A stretch of 57,928 bases of DNA, taken from Pezizomycotina sp. ARF18. Lineage: Eukaryota > Ascomycota. The position numbers and the translations under genes are program-made. The notes below the pieces were generated by a model. The model saw only the letters and a list, made by a program, of their open reading frames with translations, did not search any database and had not been told where the DNA came from. Shown piece by piece: positions 49,092-57,928 of the stretch; position 1 is the first letter of the stretch; the number at the start of each line of letters is the position of its first letter. The DNA lies in the NCBI GenBank assembly GCA_002224055.1, contig AZLU01000017.1, positions 294,220 through 352,147 on the forward strand, in the 5' to 3' direction.

Positions 49092-50721
49092 TCAGCAGAC
49101 ACGATAACCAGGACTAGCCTTCTGTATCGCCTCCAGCATCTTCAAAGTGGTAAGATCTTTCGTGCACCAGCTATCGTCGAACATCGGATAAAGGGGGACG
49201 AGCTGCTTGTACTTCGCGTCCATATGCGACATGATCCAGAGCATGCGGTAGCAGCATACGTCCTCGGGGAATTTGTTCGTGTTCATGACGTGTTCCCTGA
49301 TGTGCTCCTCCATAACTTTGAACATCTTCGCCCAGTCGGAGCTTGCTTAAAGCGTTTGATGGCGGCGAGTCCGTATCTCGTGAAGAACCTGAAGGCTTCG
49401 GTTCGAAGCATCGTCTCTTTGGAGACCTTAGGGCGGATGGGACGGGGGATGACAACTTGCGGAGCGGTTGTTGCTTGGTAAAGGAGGTTGATGGATGCTA
49501 GGAGTTTTGTTGGTACATTGTTGACTTTTTGTCGTGTCCTTGGTGGAGAACGATTGTTCGTGGGACTAGTTCGTTTTAATCCCGATCGAGTCGTTGGATT
49601 AGCGTTTCTTCTGAAGTAGCTTCAGTATCGCGAAACTGCCACATGAGCTGGCTTTTAAGCTTGTTCAAAGCTGTCTCCTTCGTGCGGCGTCTTCACCGGC
49701 TTTCAGTTGGGCCGGGCTTTTGTTTTCCTTTGGACTCTCCTCGATCGGTTGCTGCTTCTGCTCCTTATTGTCCAGCTTGGCATCTCCGACTCATCAGAGC
49801 TTAGAAACTTCACTTCGTTCTTCAGCGGGGAGGATTGCTTCGTCCACGGTCTAGGTTGTTGCCTTTCCTTTCGTTGTTTCTGTCTTTGCTCCTCTTGCTC
49901 GTTCCCGGAGTAAAAAATTCCTGCCGTATCCTCTCTGAAATTTCTGCAATTAAGCTCTCCGCCGATTGCAATCTAGACTCAATCCTAGCTTGCGCCGCCA
50001 CCACTGCCGCACGGCGTGTGCTTTCCCTCAGCAGATTCTTACTATAGAATACGTCGGATTTCGGGCGGGTCCTCTTGAAACTCCCGGGATGCGTGCTCGG
50101 TGGAACTTGGTCGGGTTCTCCTTTTGCCTTTTAAGGTTTTCGCGGTGCAAGCACAGCTTCGCCTGCCAGTGAGCTCTATTGAGAGAATTTTGTGACTACA
50201 ATTATCAAGCGGTCGTATCGGTGATTCCAGAGACCACCCTTCCAATTCTCCGTGATTCGCGTGGCTTGCAGCAATCTGGAATTGGGTGAGGATTTTACTC
50301 CGTATGGTGTAGTAGGAATAGCTGGTACCGCAAATCTCGATGTCGCTGTGGCGGTGGTGGTCGTAGCTTCGGGTAAGTGGTACGGTGGAGGGGAGTAAAA
50401 GGGAAACCAAGCTTTTCATATGCTTGAGGTCGTATGCAAAGGACGTTACTGCACGATATGGACATGAAAGCTGCCCCGAGAGCCCGCTCACGGCGACAGA
50501 ACGTGATCCGCTGAAAAGACGGGGAACACAAGCGGGTCAAGCCTAGCACCGGAACTCGGCGGCTCCAATCCCAGCGATTGCATCAAAGCGTTCGAAAGGG
50601 CGGGTGGCTGTATGGCTAGTCCTCGACCACGCTCACCACGTGTAGATGTTATGGCCTCCATCCCTTTCCTTCCTGAAGGAGGAAGAAGAAGGTTAGCTAA
50701 CCAGAGTTCTAGGATAGACAT
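49092..50721 (-). CDS. Hypothetical fungal protein with conserved-looking C-terminus, frame broken
   Basis: Family not recognised. A start at 50719-50721 gives MSILELWLANLLLPPSGRKG followed by a Gly/Arg/Pro-rich part. A Lys/Arg-rich segment follows (about 50130-50060, NLKRQKENPTKFHRARIPG), then a helical stretch near 50000 (AAQARIESRLQSAESLIAEI). After a disordered charged linker comes an ordered C-terminal region: KVNNVPTKLLASINLLYQ, RTEAFRFFTRYGLAAIKR (near 49370) and, after a frame break, MFKVMEEHIREHVM through FPEDVCCYRMLWIMSHMDAK to LEAIQKASPGYRVC and a stop at 49092. The C-terminal 140 residues look like a helical globular domain. At least five frame changes occur, and one may be a 68-bp intron near 50190-50257. 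No function can be given. Confidence 0.55.
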
Positions 50722-51417
50722 TGATTTTTATTTTTCCCCACGTTTTTTTTTTTTTTTTTTTTTTTTTTTTTCCTTCCTCACATTCTTTTCCAGAAAGATG
50801 TTAGATAGGTTAGTTTAAGGTGGATAGGAAAGAGCTTGCCTGCTTTTGAAACTGTTTCAAGCTTTAAAAAAACAACACCTAACAATAGCTACGAAAAAGC
50901 AGGGAGTCGCAGGTACCAAGTAGATCTGCTGCTCTAGATCCCGGCTCCTCTTTGTTTTTGCGGTTTCAACGTGGTTTCCGCGTTCTTTGTTCCTTGCGGG
51001 AAGTATGGAGGCAATGGAAGATCTGGAACAAGTGTATTACGAGGAATTGTATTGGAGAGATGAAGGGGAAAAAAAGACTTGTAAAAATTTAAATAATTTG
51101 TTTGTTGTAAGGACGATTAAAAATAATAAGATGTAGAGAAGTTTGGTTGGTGCTGGAGGAATTGGTGGTGAAAAAGTTTATTCACTGGCGAAGTTAAAAT
51201 AAATAAATAACACAACTAAATAAATAAAATAATGAAAAAAAAAATATAACAATTAAATAAAATAAGTAGTAAGAAAATTTGTATGGAAAACAGTTCTTGC
51301 TACTTGCTACTTGCTGGTAAATATCTCATCTCTTCTCCTCTATGGATATCGCTGAAGATAGATGCTACTTATAAGACGGAATCAAAAGTCACGATTCATT
51401 TGCTATACTACTACTGA
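50722..51417. other. Spacer with T29 run
   Basis: No supported gene. T29 at 50743-50771 is the longest homopolymer in the window. A short frame starting with ATG at 51005 (MEAMEDLEQVYYEELYW) could be an N-terminal fragment, but it stops after some 45 codons. Confidence 0.45.
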
Positions 51418-52326
51418 ATGTTTACCAATTTCGAAATCTTCTTCCCCACGTTTTCGTTTAGCATTTCTGACGGGCGGCCACGGAGAGCATCATCTGACCG
51501 TACTATAATCTTAATACCTTCAAAGTTTCGCTACATGCTCCTTTTGCATACGCATCTCTTCTCTCGCCAGCCTAGAGGAGATAACCTTGCTGAGAATCTA
51601 GCATCGAAAAGGCACCAATCTAGAACCTTCAAAGAAGCAGAAACCAGTTTCGAAGGAAAGGACCGACCTAGACCTGCCACTGCCATTCTTCCATCCTGCT
51701 TTGAAACTTACTCTAGATTCCCCCCGGCGGAAGAAATACCTACTTCCCTACAAAGACCAAACCCGCCAGATGACTGCGACGGATACGACCTCTCCGCGAC
51801 AAAGTATCAGAGTGGTTATCGAAATCCTTCGGCAGCGATAACCACAACACCAGCGACAGCAGCAACAGCGAAAACATACCACTACATCTTCTATAGCCGA
51901 ATCCTCGGCAGCAACTCATCACCGGACGGTAAAAGCCCTCGACGTACGAACTCTCTTCATTAGCAAATCCTCTCATCCTCTTCACAACCGAAAGCGGAAA
52001 GGCAACTCGGTGCCCCAAGCGCGTGGGGTAGTCCCGGCCTCGGATCGTCCAGTTGGAGCCCGGATACCAGGGCGCCAGCTGGAGCTCAGGTAGCTCGAGA
52101 GGTGGTAGCTTATTTACTCCGCCGACTGATACCTCGTGGCTGATGAGCGCTGCGGCGTTTGCAGCCGCGGGGGCGGCGCTGGATGCGCAGGGTCGGCAGC
52201 AGATGGAGAGCGCAGCTATAAGAGCCGCGGTGAACCTCCAGCTATATTTGGATTTTTGGGGTGGTTTATTATTGGGTGTATGCATATGCTTCCTTTCACT
52301 CTATTCCCCCTTCTTTTTTTTTATTC

Positions 52327-52366
<40 letters not shown>

Positions 52367-52711
52367 TAACCTTAAAGAAAAAAGTTGCTGTGACATTGAA
52401 CTAACATTATGATTGTATTCTGTTCTATATACAGTATCCTTACAGTTTTATCGATCGTGATCATTGGAGTTGCGATATATCTATCCATGCAGCTGCGGTT
52501 GCTGTACAGGCACCACGGGGCGAAACGGGCAGCAAAGATTAAAGCGATCGAAGACGTAAGCTCGCAAAAAAAGGAAATCCAAGCTGAACGTTTGAAATTT
52601 GCATTGTACATAACTAATCCCATATACTATCCGCAGGATAAGGAGATATATGAAGATCTCACAGGTCCGAACAATGATGACGACGAGGATAGTGAGATGA
52701 CAGCTTTGCAA
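51418..52711 (+). CDS. Possible small membrane protein, split by an intron and indels
   Basis: The credible part is C-terminal. At 52437-52711 the frame ILTVLSIVIIGVAIYLSMQL is a hydrophobic segment long enough for one transmembrane helix. A basic stretch (RHHGAKRAAKIKAIED) follows, then an acidic end (NDDDDEDSEMTAL) and a stop at 52711. Upstream, at about 52110-52270, TPPTDTSWLMSAAAFAAAGA continues to NLQLYLDFWGGLLLG and then a gtatgc donor. The T13-A27 tract and a tatacag acceptor near 52434 would make an intron of about 150 bp. The exact phase needs one extra base. The part left of 52050 (PDDCDGYDLSATKYQSGYRN and similar) is weaker, and an overlapping minus-strand frame at 52285-51740 is an alternative reading. 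No family recognised. Confidence 0.42.
52327..52366. repeat. T13-A27 homopolymer junction
   Basis: Thirteen T followed directly by twenty-seven A, self-complementary over 13 bases. It lies in the presumed intron of the small membrane-protein gene. Confidence 0.9.
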
Positions 52712-53235
52712 TGAGAATCTTCTCTTTTTTCCCCTCGCGCTGTTGAGGGGATCTTCATAACAGGAAGAATGGTTTCATTGATATCTTCATGCTAATGGGA
52801 AAAGAATATATACAATGTCGCCTTGATGGGCATTTTGAAAAGAAAAAAAAATGAATTGTAATAATGCTCTCCTGTATCGAGGGCCTTTTCTTTTTGTTCG
52901 ATGTATTTAGAATACCAGAATCGCTTTAAATTGACGATAAAGAAACAACTAATGATGATTGAGCTAAAAACTGCAGTATAATTTATAATTAATCGCTAGG
53001 TAAATTTGAGAATTAGGGAAGGTGCTCTTCTCAATGTCGAATGGCGTGTCGTTGATACTGATAATCGGATGTTAGCAGATCTATCTGTTTTAAAACACTG
53101 AAGAAAATCGCGAATTCTAGTGACGGCGACCACCTTACCTCCAAAAAGGAATCAACACATTTTCCAAAAGAATTATCTCACACACACAGTAAAAAAAAAA
53201 AGGGAACCGAACTACAAGTAGGCGACTCTCATTCA
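52712..53235. other. Spacer between convergent 3' ends
   Basis: No gene seen. It lies between the plus-strand membrane-protein stop and the minus-strand SET stop, so it should be shared 3' UTR and terminator sequence. It contains a short A run (A11) at about 53190. Confidence 0.55.
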
Positions 53236-53752
53236 CTAATCCCCCCTCTTCTCCAACATCCTCTCAATGTGCTCATTCAACCAATACCTCCCCAAAATGT
53301 CTTTGGAATGTACTTCGCACCCTTAATAACACCCAAACACCTCTCGCTGCCGCAATTGCACTCGAAGCTCTGCGCCATATCCCACTCGCTACTCGGGTAA
53401 AAAAAGTAATCGCATCTCCGGCGTTAATATCCTTTACCGCTCTCACTTCCATATTCTTCATGTCGAAGATTATGTTGGGTCGCAGAGTGGTTACAGTAGA
53501 GGAGGTCGGAGTTGAGCTCTATGTGCTCGGTTTCGGAGACTTGGCAGGATGAGTAGGCTTTTGAGGAGGCGGGAGTTGCGGTTGTTATGGCTGTTATGAG
53601 CTCGCCGGCGGAGAAGGGCCGTTCGGCGGTGGCGTAGGCGGAGAAGGAGGCTTTGTCGGTGGATGGCTGCTCGACTTTGATTGTTCCCGGTGCGAGGGTT
53701 GCGTCCACGTTGGGGATTTGGGGGAGGAGGAGGCTGGTTCGCTTTGGCCCAT
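53236..53752 (-). CDS. Small SET-domain protein (putative lysine methyltransferase), frame broken five times
   Basis: The SET fold uses S-adenosylmethionine to methylate lysine; the substrate here is unknown. An ATG at 53750-53752 starts MGQSEPASSSPKSP, followed by DATLAPGTIKVEQPSTD and SAYATAERPFSAGELITAIT. Then come IELNSDLLYCNHS, the SET cofactor-site motif NHSCDPN (here broken), MKNMEVRAVKDINAGDAITF, the post-SET-like YPSSEWDMAQ and CNCGSERCLG, and finally GRYWLNEHIERMLEKRGD. The stop is at 53236-53238. Five -1 breaks are needed: after KSP, two inside NHSCDPN, one in the T run before YPSSEW, and one in the Gly codon of WGRYW. 517 bases plus five is 174 codons, giving 173 residues, which fits small single-domain fungal SET proteins. 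The two hits in the cofactor motif would destroy activity if genuine. Confidence 0.82.
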
Positions 53753-55203
53753 TATTGCGAAAGTGAAAGTGTAGGAGAATTGAAAGGAAGAGACTGAGGA
53801 ATCGATAGTGCGTTATGGAAGTGGGTAAGTCTGCGATAAGACCTTTTTCCGAATCGTCGACTGTAGTTGGTCGTTAAATAAAAGAGAAGGAAACCAACTG
53901 GGGAGCTATGGTTTATACTGTCTGTCGACCAAGGAGGTTTAAAAATCGCCAGCTCCTGGGAAAATAATCCCAAAGCGCAAGGGAAGAAAGACGGAAAAAA
54001 AAAAAAAAAATAAAATAAAAATAAATAAATTACCCGAAATCGAATGATATCACTACCATCAAGGCAAGCTCGGATTGAAGAATTCCAATGCGTCCCGCCG
54101 CTCTTTAACCCTACTTGATGACGTTGCATGTGAAAAGGAAGTCGCTACCGAGCAAATCGAAGGGCTCTTCTCAATTCGAGCTAGCATTGTTTGGATAGAT
54201 TGACGCTAAAAGAATCTCTAATCCCGGTTTTGGAGCACGAGGGGATTGATAGCTTGAGAAGCTGAGAGATTTAGATTGAGCCGAATCCAATCGCTCATCC
54301 TCGCGTCATATCTTTCTTTCCCCATGCCGTATCCTGTTTCTCCTCCAAGTTCCCTCTTCCCCACTGGCTGCTGTGAAACCCGGACGGACGGAGCACTACC
54401 CCTGCAGGACGACAGGTCTGGGGGTGAATGCATATCTATCATTTGATAAAATGGGGAAATTATAGACACGTGGGATTTGGTTTGGCCTTGGAAGTAAAAT
54501 GAAGGCGTGCTTAGATTCGGCAATGAGGGATGGTGATGAACGGATGGATGGATAACCGGAAGATTCCTTTTATTTTATTTTCCCCCTTCCCTGCTGCAGC
54601 TTTTTTTTTTTTTTTTTTGCTTAATTCCTCGATCTGCAGTTTCTCTGGAGCTACCTCATCACTCTGGTTTTTTCCGCTTTTCCCAGCACAATTAACATCC
54701 TCGTTATCTATTTCAGTCTCAGGGTATCCCTTCATGTCCGCTTTCTTATTTTTATTTCTATTTTTATTTATTTATTTATTTTTTGTTTCTTTCTGAGCGG
54801 TTTTAAGATATCTATCAACCTCTAGATTTTTCTTACATGTGCGACGCGAGATAACGCACGAACCTTTTTATCCGTGGTGATGTACACAAGTTGCTATCCG
54901 AGAGGCGAGATTGAGCCTTCGGGGCTCTCTAAGCTATGATATCTTAAATTCTTCGTCAAAATTCCTGCTGACTACTCCACCTCTCGGTCTTACTGATAAA
55001 ATATATTTAATTAGTGAAAGACGATATCTTTTTCGGGGTCTGATCTAGCTAGACTTTGTAGTATACCTGCACGGATAGCTTGGAAGGGAAAAAAAAAAAA
55101 AATACGCAATGTGCAACAAAATCTGATGGGCTATTTCCATGAGCTCCTTTTCACACAGTCTTCCGCTCTTTGTGGCAGTGTTCCAAAGTTTTTCTCCTCC
55201 CCT

Positions 55204-55230
55204 CCCCCCCCCCCCCCCTTTTTTTTTTTT
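55204..55230. repeat. C15-T12 homopolymer junction
   Basis: Fifteen C are followed directly by twelve T in noncoding DNA. With G13 at 7913-7925 it is one of only two long G/C runs in a window where A/T runs dominate. Confidence 0.9.
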
Positions 55231-56176
55231 CCCTTATTCATTTCTTTGCTCTCCGGAGGCTAGACTAGTTTACGCATAATCGCCTTGTGAAGTTGCTCCT
55301 CCATTTGTTCACGGAGTAATGCATCCCGTCCCTATATAGCCTGGGGCGCCCATCCACTATAAAGCTTTCTGTAGAACGAGTGCAGCATAAACCTTAGATC
55401 CGCGGACCGCGCCTAGCTCTCGAAACATTCGAACCAGTTTTCACAGGCGTAACAGCTGTACTTCGATATGCCAATATCGAGGTGGTCCCTTTGAAGTCGT
55501 TACATCTTTGAGTCGGGCTACAATTCCCGGTAAAGTAACCGCATATTAGAAATGCAATAGAGATTAGTGAGCTACTGAGAAGACAGCTTTTTAAAAAGAT
55601 GCTCACTCATGATCATGATTTGCTGGCGACTTCGGTATATGCTGTTAGCTCATCTAGGAGATGGGCTATATTCCCGTGGACATGAGGTTGAGAGGGCTAC
55701 ATAGTCGTAGGTCTTATGGAGACGGCAGGTCACTTTATCAAGAGCTCAAGCGGCGGAGGACCTGCGGTGTTGAGGATGCACGAATGGAATCGATATGTAT
55801 CCCCTTCAAGTTCCTGCTTCGCGCGATGGGAATACCTCCTGGAGGAGTTCTCGTTGCGATTGTCAAACTCAACGGTGACCCTGATAATGTATTTCTTACT
55901 CGCCGGTAGGAGTATAAAGTGCGTCCGTGGATTCTTTGTTGCTGCAAGCTTTTTTCGAACCGGGTGAATGTCTCCATCATCATTTACTGAAGGAACCCAA
56001 TCTCATCTTGATCTATACGCAGACGGTGCGAGCTCTACCGGGCTCCGGATCGGGCTCTTGCTCAAAGCCACGCGAATTGTTTTCTCGAAGCGTCGATTGC
56101 TTCAATACTTCTCAGCTCTCTCGCATATGCTGGGTCTCTTGCTAGATTCACAAGTGCCTTGCAAACGGTGTAATAT

Positions 56177-56533
56177 TCACCGAATTTTGCCAATGGCGAG
56201 ACGAAAGTTACTACTAGAGATAATATTCTCCACCCTTTCTATCCTCATCGCCCGGTGAGCTAATGTGAGTGCCCGTATGTAGGTCCCCAAGGTCGCCTCT
56301 TTTTCCGCTGCATCTACTTGAAAAGCAGCCTCATTCTTTATCAGCGGCTCGAAGTTTTGCTTTGGGGCCACAAGGGAACAACCTTGCACCGCAATCTCTG
56401 TTATGAATGCGCCGTCGAGTCCTGTACCACGAAGACTCCAGAAGTCAGCTCCACCTTGACGGTACGGTTCCGCGATTGCACGTAGTTGTTTCCCAGAACC
56501 TCCATCTCTCCGACCTTTTACTTGCTCCGACAA
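56177..56533 (-). CDS. Uncertain 118-codon reading frame
   Basis: Starts MSEQVKGRRDGGSGKQLRAI and continues through GADFWSLRGTGLDGAFITEI and a run ending AHRAMRIERVENIISSSNF. The amino-acid use looks like a real soluble protein with a helical C-terminal half. No motif is recognisable, and frames of this length occur by chance in a region this size. Confidence 0.25.
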   Translation of the reverse strand: MSEQVKGRRDGGSGKQLRAIAEPYRQGGADFWSLRGTGLDGAFITEIAVQGCSLVAPKQNFEPLIKNEAAFQVDAAEKEATLGTYIRALTLAHRAMRIERVENIISSSNFRLAIGKIR

Positions 56534-57085
56534 GTTATTGTGTCATAAAAATGGACGGCTTCTCTGTAGATTTGTGAATGGAGAAATTCTGAACAGTTGT
56601 TGTAAAATTTAAAGATCGGTGTCGGATCGCGAGGAGGGGAGAAAAGGTGGGCTCGAAATTCGGCAAAATGGAAGAAAGGGATGGTCGAGCTTTGTACGAA
56701 AAGAGAAAGGGAATTTTGAACTGAACCGGATTAAAAAAAAAAGGGTGGAGAGATCTTATTCGGCCGGATAATTAATGAGGCTCAAAAAATTTAACTGCAG
56801 CGAAAATTTTTGAGCCTCTTGTCTTAGTTTCGCGACAAAAAGTTTTAAGCTTAATAAATTCCGAACCCGAACTCCATCAGCATCATCCCACATAGCACAC
56901 GAGCATCACGACATTCACGGCCTCCCAGAACGTTCGCTCCGTTCCATCCTGCGCAGCTCATCAATATACCTGCCGCTCTGCCCGATCTGTTAGCCCACAA
57001 CACCGAAACGATCCGGCCCGCTGCTCACCGACACCTTAACCTAATCCCTTCCGACCGCAAACCTCCCACCTCCAAACCGCAGCCA

Positions 57086-57928
57086 TGTCGCGACCCGAAG
57101 ACAACCTGTAGGCTCTCCTTCCCTCCCTCTCTTCTCTCAGCTAGCACTAAACCCACCCCTCCTCCAGCCCACCGGACCTCTTCTACTCCGACACGAAGCC
57201 CGAAAATACACAACCTCCTCCCGGCAATCCAATCCGTCCAATCAACAATGACCCATGCGCGCCCTTTCCCTCCTCGACCTCACATCCCCTCCTTCATCCT
57301 CGACATCGGCTGCGGCTCCGGCCTCTCCGGCGAATCCTAACGGAGTCAGAACACCACGTGGATAGGCCTCGAATCTTCCCCTCCATGCTCGCCATCGCTC
57401 TCGACCGCGAATCCGAAAGGCGATCTATTCCCTCCGACATCGGCCAAGGCATCCCCTTCCGCCCCGGTAGCTTTGATGCGGCAGTTAGCATTAGCGCGAT
57501 ACAATGTTATGCAACGAAGACGAAAAAGGTGTTTCGCCGAAATTACGGTTAAGTAGGTTCTTTGAGGGTTTGTACAGTGCGCTTAGGAGGGGTGCGAAGG
57601 CGGGTTACAGTTTTATCCTAGGAATGACGAGCAGAGCGGATATGATATGCCAAGCCGCTATAAAAGCTGGTTTCGGAGCGGGGTTGTTGGAGGATGATCC
57701 GGAGACGAAGAATAAAGAAGTTGTACCTTGTTCTTACGGTGGCGCGGAGGCGGTCAGCGGGGATATTACGGGTGTTGTGAAGAATTTGGAGAATGTAGAC
57801 GTTTACGATTCGCGGAAGAGGGGTATTAGTGGGAAGAAAGGAGACGGGGAACGCGAGGAAGGGTAGTAAAGCGTGGATAATGAAGAAGAAGGAGTCCGAT
57901 AGAGGAAAGGAAAAGTTGTAAAATCGGA
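57086..57928 (+). CDS. BUD23: Bud23-type 18S rRNA (guanine-N7) methyltransferase, 3' end cut by window edge, frame broken many times
   Basis: In yeast Bud23 with Trm112 methylates a guanine of 18S rRNA and is needed for small-subunit export; it acts in the nucleus. Exon 1 reads MSRPEDNL and ends at 57108. A 59-bp intron (57109-57167, gtaggc to ctccag) joins to PPDLFYSDT, the usual Bud23 opening. Then come RALSLLDLTSP, the SAM-binding motif I (FILDIGCGSGLSGE), SMLAIALDRESE, DIGQGIPFRPGSFDAAVSIS and AIQ[W]LCN. These lead to LRLSRFFEGLYSALRRG, AAIKAGFGAGLLEDDPETKN, GDITGVVKNLENVDVYDSRK and SKAWIMKKKE. About nine indels occur in 0.75 kb, mostly -1, but a +1 is needed near 57253 (after ATGACCCAT). 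A TAA at 57919 is probably a frameshift artefact, since one base more gives a KVVK-like continuation past the edge. The C-terminal basic tail is missing. Confidence 0.85.

Larger units (their letters stand above)
53753..57085. other. Spacer between SET gene and Bud23
   Basis: Mostly empty. Contains A16 at 53995-54010, T18 at 54601-54618, a T-rich TTTA block at about 54750-54785 and C15T12 at 55204-55230. The 54.8-56.2 kb part has the same mixed composition as the central desert. A minus-strand frame at 56533-56177 is listed separately. The last 100 bases before 57086 are pyrimidine/C-rich and should be the Bud23 5' UTR. Confidence 0.5.

Overview
The window reads as nuclear DNA of a filamentous ascomycete (Pezizomycotina). 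The signs are short GT-AG introns of 54-290 bp, a DOCK-family GEF with the fungal domain order, a Bud23-type rRNA methyltransferase, a small fungal SET-domain protein, a chromodomain protein, and large Ser/Pro-rich disordered proteins. I could not place the species. There are no operons, rRNA or tRNA genes that I can support.

Layout. 1-3.2 kb: no convincing gene. 3.2-7.8 kb: a large disordered protein on the minus strand. 8.9-11.1 kb: a minus-strand chromodomain protein. 11.1-13.7 kb: spacer with low-complexity DNA. 13.7-18.5 kb: a plus-strand coiled-coil plus Pro/Ser-rich protein. 18.5-20.5 kb: AT-rich spacer. 20.5-27.5 kb: a minus-strand DOCK GEF of about 2,263 residues, the best-resolved gene, with four exons. 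27.5-48 kb: a 20-kb gene desert. It holds at least two families of strongly diverged tandem repeats, one at about 31.6-35.1 kb and one at about 46.3-47.9 kb. 49.1-50.7 kb: a hypothetical minus-strand gene. 51.4-52.7 kb: a possible small membrane protein. 53.2-53.75 kb: a SET-domain protein. 53.8-57.0 kb: mostly empty. 57.09 kb to the end: Bud23, running off the edge.

Every recognisable gene is broken by single-base indels, although the introns and domain order are intact. In the DOCK gene I count five events and in the SET gene five. All ten are -1, and restoring one base each makes the summed exons an exact multiple of three. Indels are far denser near the right edge (SET, Bud23) than in the centre (DOCK). 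I read this as draft-quality consensus sequence rather than a cluster of dead genes, but the sequence alone cannot exclude pseudogenes. Because of it, short reading frames in the desert cannot be taken as proof for or against genes.

The genes look functionally unrelated: Rac-type GTPase signalling (DOCK), chromatin reading (chromodomain), lysine methylation (SET) and ribosome biogenesis (Bud23). The most unusual content is the desert with its eroded, ordered tandem repeats.
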